NCBI GenBank assembly: GCA_943737045.1
Contig: CALSFV010000027.1
Span: 558,001-622,000 of the forward strand
From: Parapristionchus giblindavisi
Lineage: Eukaryota; Nematoda; Chromadorea; Rhabditida; Diplogasteridae
Direction: 5' to 3'
Length of the DNA stretch: 64,000 nucleotides
Shown one piece after another: positions 57,168 through 64,000 of the stretch; position 1 is the stretch's first letter, and the number at the start of each line of letters is the position of its first letter. A program made the position numbers and the translations under genes. Under the pieces are notes generated by a model, which made no database searches, was not told where the DNA came from, and saw only the letters and a list, made by a program, of their open reading frames with translations.

Positions 57168-57848
57168 TCTCTCTTCTACTGATAGGAAGTGGTCAAATCC
57201 ATAGATCCCTGGATGAATGCAGGAATATTGCTCTATTTTTCTATCGGGATAAGAAGTTAGCGCTTAAAGAAACAAACAAAACAACCATTTATATTCTCTG
57301 AATGGGACCTCAGCACGCCAAGACTAATCGCTTGTCATCCGTTATCTACCTAACGGTTATGGATTTGAGAAAGGTATTGTGTACTTGTGGTCTCTTGAAT
57401 ATTCTGCACACAGAAGGTGTCTAAGTGCCTGTGGTCAGTTATTTTCCCATTCTTATGGGTAGAGGGACAATATTTGTGTCCAAGCAACCGTGTTCTATTC
57501 GAGAAAACGTATAGTGCAAATAGATAATAATGAAGAACGGGGAAGTTAGTGCTGACAATGAGTGAGTGGTCACTATGAACTCTTATGTTTGCTAGATTTC
57601 AGAGGAATGAAAAATTGATAATTGCCGTACCTTGCGCAGCTATCGCCGCAGCAGAGGCGAGTAGAATCTTAAAATTATAACATTTTTATTTTTGAATTTA
57701 TAAACTCAAGAGTTGTCTACTTTGATGCTATCCACTCTGGCCACACTCTACACAGGCAAGGGAAGCGAGTGAGTATGGTCAGAGTGGAGAGTTTGAAAGT
57801 AGGCGGGGTTTAAATTTTTAGAAAAGATCAACTTACCAAGAACTTCAT
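36854..57848 (-). CDS. Giant secreted multi-TIL cysteine-rich protein (53 exons)
   Basis: One minus-strand gene of 53 coding exons and 1656 residues. The exon lengths I read sum to 4971 bases, and every junction is GT..AG with matching phase. Residues 1-16 (MKFLILLASAAAIAAQ) form the signal peptide, encoded by exons 57848-57837 and 57667-57631. Four short cysteine modules follow (55580-55528, 55358-55301, 55225-55174, 54948-54888), then eleven TIL domains, a long array of other short cysteine modules and two C-terminal TIL domains. TIL domains are five-disulfide folds, usually canonical serine-protease inhibitors; several here keep the CNxx..E..C..C..C / CxCxxGF(V/Q)R pattern. No membrane segment is visible, so the product should be extracellular, in cuticle, body cavity or gland secretion. 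Introns carry many family A MITEs. Which TILs inhibit proteases cannot be told from sequence alone. Expression may use the TATA box at 57885. Confidence 0.85.
37240..37362. mobile_element. MITE family A copy in the TIL gene
   Basis: The right arm GCCAGAGCGGAGAGTTTGC and TTAA at 37363-37366 are clear; the left outer end is eroded. It lies about 10 bp inside the intron from the donor of the exon ending at 37377. Confidence 0.75.
37660..37775. mobile_element. MITE family A copy abutting TIL exon 50
   Basis: Left TTAA at 37656-37659, right TCAA. Read on the minus strand, the flanking TTAA plus the next base forms TTAAG, and the last AG is the splice acceptor of exon 50 (exon starts at 37654). 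There is no other acceptor in phase nearby. Confidence 0.85.
40640..40790. mobile_element. Two MITE family A fragments
   Basis: GTGGCCAGAGTGGAGAGTAA near 40674 is a right arm; CTTTGTCTACAAGAAAGCG and AGAGCGGAGAC near 40757-40787 belong to a second copy. Neither keeps both ends. Confidence 0.6.
42626..42734. mobile_element. MITE family A copy (duplicated with host block, copy 2)
   Basis: TTAA at 42622-42625. AGGGAGACCTCGAGCTAAAC on the left and TCGGGATGTGCC on the right. Shares private differences with 43742-43848. Confidence 0.9.
43742..43848. mobile_element. MITE family A copy (duplicated with host block, copy 1)
   Basis: TTAA at 43738-43741 and 43849-43852. The left end AGGGAGACCTCGAGCTAAAC is identical to that of the copy at 42626; the right end has diverged (AAAACGGAATGTGCCT). 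Confidence 0.9.
44106..44290 (-). mobile_element. tRNA-derived SINE, head-truncated copy
   Basis: Matches the body of the SINE at 59675-59923: TTTTCGTGAATAAACTGTGA, TGCTAGAATCATGAATGAAT, AAAGGCGCG..TTTGAAAATAGG. It retains the B-box (GGTTCGAATCC on the minus strand) but not the tRNA 5' half. A family A MITE follows directly. Confidence 0.8.
44296..44404. mobile_element. MITE family A copy
   Basis: AACTTTCCGCTCTGCC and a decayed right arm (CCAGAGCAAAGAG); right TTAA at 44405-44408. Confidence 0.8.
44999..45014. repeat. Poly(C) run
   Basis: Sixteen consecutive C residues in a TIL-gene intron; another C run lies near 55109. Confidence 0.95.
45956..46050. mobile_element. MITE family A copy joined to a family B copy
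   Basis: TTAA at 45952-45955; its right end runs into TTAA at 46051-46054, which is also the left TTAA of a family B element. The two families therefore share one TTAA. Confidence 0.8.
46055..46117. mobile_element. MITE family B copy, short form
   Basis: AGGGAGAGCAACCTCACTCA to TGTGCGCTCCCT, TTAA at 46051-46054 and 46118-46121. About half the length of the other two copies, from deletion of the right inner arm. Confidence 0.82.
46505..46615. repeat. Imperfect hairpin in a TIL-gene intron
   Basis: AACGTTGGCAAACGTGACTT and AAGTTTGGCAAACATGACGT-type words pair around a GTAGGCGGAGG / CCTCCACCTACG inner stem with a 14-bp loop. Possibly the same element type as 23525-23690. Confidence 0.55.
46807..46912. 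mobile_element. MITE family A copy
   Basis: TTAA at 46803-46806, 20 bp from exon 46786-46663. Arms AACTCTCCGCTCTGG and CCAGTGCGGAGAGTG. A further half copy follows at about 46953-47025. Confidence 0.82.
47914..48023. mobile_element. MITE family A copy
   Basis: Very clean inner palindrome: CTCTGGCAATGCTCTCTCGC and GAGAGAGCATTGCCAGA. It ends 20 bp from the donor of exon 48134-48043. No intact TTAA. Confidence 0.85.
48775..48816. mobile_element. MITE family A right-end fragment
   Basis: GTGTGGCCAGGGCGGAGAGC followed by GTGTCACTTTAAAG; only the right arm remains. Confidence 0.65.
50993..51076. repeat. (TA)n microsatellite fused to a splice donor
   Basis: About 42 TA dinucleotides. On the minus strand the donor of exon 51189-51082 reads GTGAGT and runs without a gap into the TA repeat. 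Confidence 0.95.
51198..51414. mobile_element. MITE family C copy 3, 7 bp from an acceptor
   Basis: The ends TTGACCGTATAATATACACT and TGCATTTTATACGGACAA are flanked by TA at 51196-51197 and 51415-51416. The interior differs from copies 1 and 2. On the minus strand the element is the sequence directly before CCTCAG, the acceptor of exon 51189-51082, so it supplies the branch/pyrimidine region of that intron. Confidence 0.83.
51682..51793. mobile_element. MITE family A copy
   Basis: Inner palindrome CCGGCAATGCTCTCTCGC / GAGAGAGCGTTGCC; ends GGGCAAACC and GGGGTGTGCCT. The outer TTAA has mutated. Confidence 0.82.
51991..52422. mobile_element. Fold-back element with TGA flanks
   Basis: Arms of about 135 bp: CAAGGGGATGGTCGCAACTG at the left and its inverse CAGTTGCGACCATCCCCTTG at the right, continuing inward through TGACTAGGATCAGTTTTCGA. 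TGA is repeated on both sides (51988-51990, 52423-52425), a possible 3-bp target duplication. The centre is 160-170 bp with no reading frame. It lies in the 2.1-kb intron between exons 53415-53316 and 51189-51082. Confidence 0.8.
52430..52610. repeat. ATTTGCCCxxATTCGGGCAAAT-type repeat cluster
   Basis: Five or six related words such as TTGCCCACATTCGGGCAAAT and its halves in direct and inverted order, directly abutting the fold-back. I cannot assign it. Confidence 0.6.
52791..52900. mobile_element. MITE family A copy
   Basis: TTAA at 52787-52790, right end GGGGTGCGCCT followed by ATAA. Arms AACTCTACTCTCTGGC and ACCAGATCGGAGAG. Confidence 0.83.
53814..53906. mobile_element. MITE family A copy, shortened
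   Basis: AGGCACACCCCTAGC at the left with TTAA at 53810-53813; the left arm has lost the CTCCGC word. The right arm reads GACTAGTGCGGAGTG. Confidence 0.75.
54622..54733. mobile_element. MITE family A copy
   Basis: AGGCACATTCCAATC to CGGATCTTCCT; right TTAA at 54734-54737. It ends 18 bp from the donor of exon 54826-54752. Confidence 0.8.
55581..57630 (-). other. TIL gene intron 2 (2 kb)
   Basis: Between exons 57667-57631 and 55580-55528. It holds a CT microsatellite at 57137-57176 and a pair of direct repeats containing CGCAAAGTACAGTAA (about 56447 and 56498). No other feature is recognised. Confidence 0.65.
57137..57176. repeat. (CT)n microsatellite
   Basis: About twenty CT dinucleotides with one CCCT interruption. 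Confidence 0.93.
57722..57809. mobile_element. MITE family A copy in TIL gene intron 1
   Basis: Arms ATCCACTCTGGCCACAC and TGGTCAGAGTGGAGAGTT; right TTAA at 57810-57813. It occupies most of the 169-bp intron and ends 27 bp from the donor of the 12-bp first exon. Confidence 0.8.
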
Positions 57849-57884
57849 GATTCGGCTCGATGAGAAAGAATCCCATCGCCCGAT

Positions 57885-57893
57885 CCTTTTATA
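57885..57893 (-). promoter_or_regulatory. TATA box of the TIL gene
   Basis: TATAAAAGG on the minus strand, about 37-45 bp upstream of the ATG at 57848. Spacing would put transcription start some 10-20 bp before the ATG, giving a very short leader, as expected for a highly expressed secreted protein. Confidence 0.7.
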
Positions 57894-59674
57894 CTCCCTA
57901 ACCCTAGCCGACGAGAGAGCAGTAAAGGGCGAGAGAACACCAGACTGCGAGAGAGTTCGACGAGAGATAACGAGATCTTGAGAGCGCCCAGACGACGAGA
58001 GTGAGGGTGAGAGACGCAGTGAAAGCGATAGAGCACGTGGTGAAAGTGCTTGCTTCTTGGATCATTCAGAAGCAATCTTAATGTAGTCGTAACTTCGAAT
58101 GATCGAAGGCTATTTTGTAGAACAGACTAGAAGATTCGATTGGAAAAGATCAAAGATCGCAAAATCGTGGCAACAATATTATCATCTATGCATCGAAGAG
58201 TAATACATACCAAAAATGAATGGAACAAAGACAGATTAGGCAAAATACGAGGCCACAGCAGTAAAGCCAAGAATAATTAATCGTGATATTTTTAGAAACT
58301 TGTGATTTTTCGAAAATTAATTATTTGACAATCTAGCTCTCCGTTTTGATTTCTTACAATTAGATGTATACAATGCAATACAATATATTATACTACAATG
58401 ATCTTTATCAAATACAAAACTACGGGAATTGTGTCATTAAAAGACTGATTTGTCTGGACGTATTGAGGCCCCTGCTCGCGAAGGTTGCTGCGGTTGCGCT
58501 GATTTTTCTCACATAATGCATCCTGAAACCACCTAATTATTATTACAAATCTATTATGATTCATTGTCAAAGACCATGCAGCTGTTCCTCAAACCTTCCA
58601 AAACACATACATATTGATGATGTTAGTGTACGTAGTAGTGTATTGCTAATTGTTTGCTCTCCAGTATGTACACTTTCTCGTATACAAAGTAATGTGGTCT
58701 CCGTCTGAACACTCTTACAATTAGTCACTCCTAATGATATGTTCAGGTGTAATCATTCATAAATATTCGATGTTAGACTGCGCTGATTGTGATTAATTGT
58801 TATCAATATTCTAATCATTTATCAATATTCTAATCATAATCAATAATCATAATCAATACTCATCAAATTAATAATCATCAATAATCATATTCAATAATCA
58901 ACAATAATCAATATTCGTTATTTTGTCCAGGGTGCCCATTTTCGTGCTATGTATGTAGATTTTTTGTGAAGTTTGCCAGCGCAAATCGGATAATGGCTGT
59001 TGCGGGACGAGGTAAGGTTGTGAAGCAGTAAAAGTTGAAGTGTAATGGCTTCTTTGAAATTGAAATTTGATCACTGTTGTTCATCTTAAAGCACATCTTG
59101 AACTAATTTGACACTATCCGCAATGGAAATGCTCCGTCGCTTTCTTTTAGAGTCTTGTAAACGCACTTCTGAACCTCACTTTTGGTCTATTTTTGACCAT
59201 TTTCCAGCTTTGCTATCATCTTTATCCTTCGTTATCCACCTTGTGTCGATCATTTGTGCCAACCCTGTGCACTGCGGTGCTCGCTGATCGACTGAACTAC
59301 ATATCCACGTTCAGTTATGGCTCATAAACTAGATACAGAAGGGGAGGGAGAAATATCGTTTGGAGGAGCATTATGATCGATCTAGACACAGTTTACGTTC
59401 GTTTGCATTGTGTTATGATCGAAATGCATTTTGCAGTGCAATGCAAATCGATCAAAGATCATGGATCAAATCATCGATGAAAGCTCTTTACTTCTTGATT
59501 CTTTTGGTGCATTATAATTAAATAAATCAATATTGCTCAATCATTATTGCTGATGGAAACGTGGCTTTTACTCAACGTTCTCTACACTTTTTTGAGTTTT
59601 CAGTCAAGCTGACAATGAGTGTGCTGGGCGAATAACAATTGATCGTGCGATCTCTAACCGTTCCGCTCCCTTAA
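57894..59674. other. Upstream flank of the TIL gene
   Basis: No coding region is supported. It contains a half copy of MITE family A and AT-rich AATCATAATCA-type stretches (58790-58920). Regulatory sites for the TIL gene beyond the TATA box are probably here but none can be named. Confidence 0.55.
59090..59157. mobile_element. MITE family A half copy
   Basis: TTAA at 59086-59089, AGCACATCTTGAACTAATTT and TATCCGCAATGG, then the palindrome stops at CGTCGCTTTCTTTT. Confidence 0.65.
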
Positions 59675-59923
59675 AGGTGGTGTCCGGGCAATATTTTCGT
59701 GAACAAACTGTGAAGACAGAAAGATAGCAAAAGTTATTCTGCATACCTTACATAAATTAGTTTATGCTAATTTAGCCTATTGATCGCTAGAATCATGAAT
59801 GAATCCATGCTTGATGTACAGGCAAAGGCGCGAAATTTTGAAAATAGGAGAGTTCAGCAATAGGTTTCGAACCCGCGACGTTACGCTTACTAGTGAGCAC
59901 TTTAACCACTGCGCTACGGGATT
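59675..59923 (-). mobile_element. tRNA-derived SINE (full-length copy)
   Basis: On the minus strand it begins CCCGTAGCGCAGTGGTTAAA, with an A-box (TAGCGCAGTGG) and an exact B-box (GGTTCGAAACC) spaced as in a tRNA. The would-be acceptor 3' half is not complementary to the 5' half, so this is not a working tRNA. A 170-bp unrelated body follows, ending near TTTCGTGAAC..GCCCGGACACC. A second copy lies at 44106-44290. Confidence 0.82.
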
Positions 59924-60156
59924 GATGAATGATCGTGCTAATTTCTTGCATATCACTTGTCCTTGCATAATAGATATATTATATATTTGCATAGACATTC
60001 GAGGGCCTCCATCTTTAAAGGGATTGTATGATGTGATAGAACGAAAAATGCTAGACAGGTTAAAAGAGCAATCAACACTGATCGATGAGTCACCATTCAT
60101 ACACATTGTGTTCGCTCTTTTGATCTCTTTGTCTGGTGAGAGCATACGAGATATTT

Positions 60157-60360
60157 AACCTCTACCTCTACCTCTACCTCTACCTCTACCTCTACCTCTA
60201 CCTCTACCTCTACCTCTACCTCTACCTCTACCTCTACCTCTGCCTCTACCTCTACCTCTACCTCTGGCTCTGCCTCTACCTCTACCTCTACCTCTACCTC
60301 TACCTCTACCTCTACCTCTACCTCTACCTCTACCTCTACCTCTACCTCTACCTCTACCTC
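60157..60360. repeat. CTCTAC hexamer array (~34 units)
   Basis: Near-perfect tandem CTCTAC units over 204 bp with only a short interrupted block (TGCCTC, TGGCTC) around 60240-60272. It is not the nematode telomere repeat (TTAGGC). Six-base periodicity yields long (LY)n open frames without meaning. Confidence 0.95.
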
Positions 60361-60926
60361 AAACCTTATCCTACTCTCTCCTACACTACTTTCATATATA
60401 TCAGCCTGTTAATCGCTCTTCATGTAGTATAATCATGGTAGGGATGGTGAAAGATTCGCTTTAGTATAGGGAATGAGAATCACAATAGCAAAAACATGTG
60501 GGAATCCATAATCATAATCAATCATAATCATTAGCAAACCTCTAAATACTAGGGTAAGAAACCCTTGCATATAAGGTTTTGAACCATTAGGACTTGAAAT
60601 CGTTGAATGTAAGGGTTTTTCTCTCATAGTCAGTGTAGTAGCTTCTTCATCTCACGCTCTATTTCTCTGAATGAGGGTGTTTTGAACAATAATGGAGGAG
60701 ACCTGTAAATAAGGGATGAACTTTTGATCCCAAAACTCTAATCCTTAAGGCAGTTATCCCCGAACTCTGGAACGTGTAGACGTGACTGATGTTCGAGTGT
60801 AATGTTCAGTGTAAGGTAGGGAAAATTGAAGACGTGACTGAAACAGAAATGTGATCGTTAAAGGCCCAACAGTGCTGCCTGACATGTGTGCTTAGTTTGA
60901 TCGTTGAGGATACTTTCAGCGATTAA

Positions 60927-61215
60927 AGAAGGGGACCCATGAGTTGGCATGACCGACTCCCGCCACGATAAGCATGTTGGCTATTGTTTATATTATATGG
61001 TAATTGGCGTAAGAGATAATGAGAAAATGAGAGAGCAAGTATGCAAATCGGAAGGGCACTCTCTACATGCCTTGAAAGTTGTTTTTTTCAATGCGCATAG
61101 TGAGCTTTAAACATATCGGGAATCAATATCAGATATGTCGTTCGATTCGTCTGATGAATCTCTATCATGCTATCCGAACAGTCTTATTACGAAAAAAACT
61201 CGTGGGTCTCCATCT
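60927..61215. mobile_element. TTAA-ended TIR element related to the SINE-like family
   Basis: The left end AGAAGGGGACCCATGAG and the right end CTCGTGGGTCTCCATCT are inverted repeats flanked by TTAA (60923-60926, 61216-61219). The right end also shares CGAAAAAAACTCG with the elements at 12331 and 32036, but no B-box is present inside. Confidence 0.75.
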
Positions 61216-61430
61216 TTAAACTAATACAAGCAGTCTCTAGAGCCAACAGAGCTGACACCTGCAGCGACCGCATTCATTACTGTAGTTCTATGATTATATT
61301 AACTACTGAATTCTCAGCAAACCAAACCATCCCCCTTTCAATCTGAACGATCAACTCGACAGTAGCGAAGACTTGGTGACCAGCAGCTAGAGCGAGAGAT
61401 CTATGATATTAACTTGCTGGAAAGCGGCAT

Positions 61431-61512
61431 GGTGAGATGGCCGAGCGGTCTAAGGCGCTGGTTTAAGGCACCAGTCTCTTCGGAGGCGTGGGTTCGAATC
61501 CCACTCTCATCA
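61431..61512 (+). tRNA. tRNA-Leu (anticodon AAG)
   Basis: 82 nt with a long variable arm, as in class II tRNAs. Acceptor GGTGAGA pairs with TCTCATC (one G-T), discriminator A. The anticodon stem CTGGT/ACCAG encloses loop TTAAGGC, so the anticodon is AAG, reading CTT codons. The A-box (TGGCCGAGCGG) and B-box (GGTTCGAATCC) are exact, and a TTTTT terminator follows at about 61516. Confidence 0.96.
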
Positions 61513-62237
61513 GAAATTTTTGCTGACTTTACCTGTTGTAAGATTAATGTACTGAACGGTTCCATAAAAGAAATAAAGTTCAATATCTAGAGTTTCATAC
61601 GTGAGGCACAGTTGGTCTTTAAGAAGAGTAGAGAATAAATCATATCTTTATCATCTGAAATAAGAATAAAGACGAAGGAATTTTCGTAAATGATCAACCC
61701 TACCTTTTTTATTCTAAAGATCGATCAGTACAGGAATATTATCGATTAGAAATGAATGAATAGGAACAAATCTCTGTCCGAATGTTAGATGACGATCAAA
61801 AGGAGGAGAAATGGTAGAAGTGGAAAGATATAAAATAGGTAAAGATACAACCGTTATTCAAAGCACACGAAGTCCTGCGGGTGATCACTGCTAGGTCAGT
61901 GATAATTCAAGGCCAGTTCAGTCCGGAGGGCCTAATCTCTGTAAACAAGTGTATTTTATTCTGTCAATAGACGGATTCGTGTATTTTACTGATGATCTAT
62001 AATACAATAACAGAGTAATTCGAAGCCCACATTAATCTTATAATGTGAAAATTTAAATTTTATTACAAGTACTGATAACTGCTTTTAAACAGAAAAAAAA
62101 TATCCCTAAAACTCAAGTGATTCTTCTGTGAGTGTACCAACAATAAGTGTTCCTTGTTCTCTTATACCGCGAATGAGGACGTCATATCCCCTATCCGTCT
62201 TCTCTCTCTAATGCTCACTCGTACTATCTCTACCATC
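61513..62237. other. Intergenic spacer between tRNA genes
   Basis: No coding or structured feature seen apart from the pol III terminator just after tRNA-Leu. Confidence 0.6.
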
Positions 62238-62309
62238 GGTCCCGTAGTGTAGCGGTTAGCACTTTGGACTTTGAATCCAGCAGCGGGAGTTCGAATCTCC
62301 CCGGGACCT
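62238..62309 (+). tRNA. tRNA-Gln (anticodon TTG)
   Basis: 72 nt. Acceptor GGTCCCG pairs exactly with CGGGACC; discriminator T. The anticodon stem TTGGA/TCCAG (one T-G pair) encloses CTTTGAA, giving anticodon TTG. B-box GGAGTTCGAATCTCC, and a TTTT terminator at 62313. Confidence 0.95.
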
Positions 62310-62530
62310 CGCCTTTTGCACAATTTTATCTTACTTATAAGGAGCATGCACGCATTCTTTTTTTTCTTTTAATTTTTTAAAAAATAAATAAGCCCTATTC
62401 ACAATTAGCCAACCGTTATCGCTAGTCCTGTGCAACGCGCTCATGATTCTGAACAGAGCAAAAGTAATGTCGCTCTCGTACAAAGAAAACAAGAGATTTT
62501 TATGCCCCCAACAATTTTTTTCAAATCATA

Positions 62531-63966
62531 CAGTATAGGTCAAAAGTCATGGGACACTTTTTCATTTTTTTATAACTTTTGAACCAGGAAAGCAATCAAG
62601 CTGATCTTTTGAGGCAATGTACAGAATTTATCAAGGAATACAACCATGATGTGGTGGTGTAATTAAATCAGTTCACTGCTGCGTAGTGATGACGCAATCG
62701 AGGTACACTTTTTTGAAAATTTTTATTTCTTTAGTGAAAAGTCCTGTTCTTCTGAAGCATTGTGAGAGTGGAGACACACACTAGGGCTGCACAGTCACAC
62801 AATCCGGAATGGCTCCGACTACGATTTCAGGCTGCAGCAGGGTCGCAACTTGGACCCCGAAAATTTACAACTCAGCTTCTAGATGTGCTAACGACTCGTT
62901 CTAAGTGCTGAAATGATGCTAGTGGCGAGTAATGTTTATCCCCAGATTATGGTAGTCATAGCTCGCCATTAGCCCTCAGGGCATAAAATAAATTTTTTTG
63001 GGGAGGACCGATTTTGAGACCCTACCGTTCAGAGGGCGGGTCTTCTAAAATTATGGTTCCTGTGCAAGCAGCTTTGTAATGTATCATATATGTATTTCCC
63101 TTATTTTGGTTAAGTTCCGATTCCTTTCAAACCCGCAGCAAACTTTATGCTGAGGTCTACTCGGTGCGCGCTCTTTCGCTTTCTCTGTTACTGCCCTCGC
63201 CCCTGACCCTCTATTGATGAAATCTCTTAGTTTCAAAGTACCAATGCATGTTAGAGATGTTCACAAAAGTTTTTGCACTAGTTCTGAACTTTGATCTTTG
63301 ATCTTTGTATTTTGATCTTTAGTCGCTACAACCGAGTAGATCTCAGCAGAGCGTTTGCTGCGGGTCTGAAAGGAATCTGAACTTAACCAAAATAAGGGAA
63401 ATACATATATGATACATTACAAAGCTGCTTGCACAGGAACCATAATTTTAGAAGACCCGCCCTTTGAACGGTAGGGTCTCAAAATCGGTCCTCCCCAAAA
63501 AAATTTATTTTATGCCCTGAGGGCAAATGGCGAGCCATGACTACCGTAATCTGGGGATAAACATTACTCGCCACTAGCATCATTTCAGCACTTAGAACGT
63601 ATTGTTAGCACATCTAGAAGCTGAGTTATAAATTTTGGGGTTCAAAGTTGCGACCCTGCTACAGCTTGAAATCGGAGTCGGAGCCATTCCGGATTGTTTG
63701 ACTGTACAGCCCTAGTGGGGGTCTCCACTCTCACAGTGTTCCTGAAGAGCAGGGCTTTTCACTAAAGAAATGGGAATTTTCAAAAGAAGTGTACTTCGGT
63801 TGCGTCATCACTACGCATCAGTGAACTAATTTAATTACACCAACACATCATGGTATTATTCCTTGATAAATTCTGTACATTGTCTCAAAAGATGAGCTTG
63901 ATTGCTTTCCTGGATCAAAAGTTATAAAAAAATGAAAAAGTGTCCCATGACTATTGACCTATACTG
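62531..63966. mobile_element. 1.4-kb fold-back DNA transposon (TA-flanked)
   Basis: Inverted arms of about 640 bp (62531 to about 63165, about 63315 to 63966) separated by about 150 bp. The ends read CAGTATAGGTCAAAAGTCAT and are flanked by TA at 62529-62530 and 63967-63968. No coding frame is present. Both the CAGTA..GTC..ACACTTTTT ends and the subterminal GTGATGACGCAATCGAGGTA resemble the 6.2-kb element at 26968, so it looks like a non-autonomous relative. Confidence 0.88.
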
Positions 63967-64000
63967 TAGATTTATTCATGATTTTGACAATTATCTGAAA

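Noticed and set aside
59860..59923. A tRNA gene with an AGT-like anticodon on the minus strand
   Set aside because: A and B boxes are exact, but the acceptor stem cannot pair and the body continues as a repeat shared with 44106-44290; it is a SINE head.
60157..60360. Internal telomere repeat
   Set aside because: The nematode telomere unit is TTAGGC; this unit is CTCTAC.
60136..60432. A 98-codon leucine-tyrosine repeat protein
   Set aside because: Translation of the CTCTAC hexamer array; no signal, no context.

Overview
This is eukaryotic DNA, almost certainly from a nematode. The genes are split by many short introns with clean GT..AG junctions. The calmodulin-like gene reads almost residue for residue like what I recall of Caenorhabditis CAL-1. 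There are tRNA genes with normal internal promoters, some closely spaced same-strand gene pairs, and a large secreted multi-TIL protein of a type common in nematodes. The heavy load of short palindromic transposons and GA/CT simple repeats would suit a non-Caenorhabditis species, perhaps a diplogastrid such as Pristionchus. That last placement is only a guess.

Layout. Bases 1-10.9 kb hold no gene I can support, only decayed transposons (two RTE-type retrotransposon 3' ends, a 1-kb TIR element, several MITEs) and simple repeats. From 11.0 to 24.6 kb on + lies cal-1, seven exons with a 9.3-kb first intron full of repeats. From 26.97 to 33.15 kb is a 6.2-kb DNA transposon with inverted repeats of about 0.7 kb, carrying two adjacent minus-strand genes: a small P2X7-receptor-ballast-type zinc protein and a THAP-domain DDE transposase with two frameshifts. 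From 33.8 to 36.4 kb on + are two small unrecognised genes, one secreted and one with a C-terminal membrane segment. From 36.85 to 57.85 kb on - is one giant gene: 53 exons, 1656 codons, signal peptide, 13 trypsin-inhibitor-like (TIL) modules and a middle array of other short cysteine modules. Beyond it, 57.9-64 kb holds two SINE-like elements, a long hexamer array, tRNA-Leu(AAG), tRNA-Gln(TTG) and a 1.4-kb fold-back transposon related by its ends to the 6.2-kb element.

Mobile DNA dominates. One family of about 110-bp near-perfect palindromes flanked by TTAA (called family A here) has about 28 copies, nearly all in introns or flanks. A second TTAA family (B), a TA-flanked family (C), a TA-flanked palindrome sitting exactly at a splice acceptor, and TTAA-ended elements with an internal pol III B-box also occur. 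Several insertions lie within a few bases of splice sites, and in at least two cases the target-site duplication itself appears to preserve the acceptor AG.

The most interesting points are (1) the transposon carrying a P2X7-ballast gene 126 bp upstream of a THAP transposase, (2) its transposase-less fold-back relative at 62.5 kb, (3) a recombinant exon in the TIL gene that records an unequal crossover, and (4) the repeated coincidence of MITE target sites with splice acceptors. All exon models were read by eye from splice signals, frame continuity and cysteine or domain patterns, with no transcript evidence.
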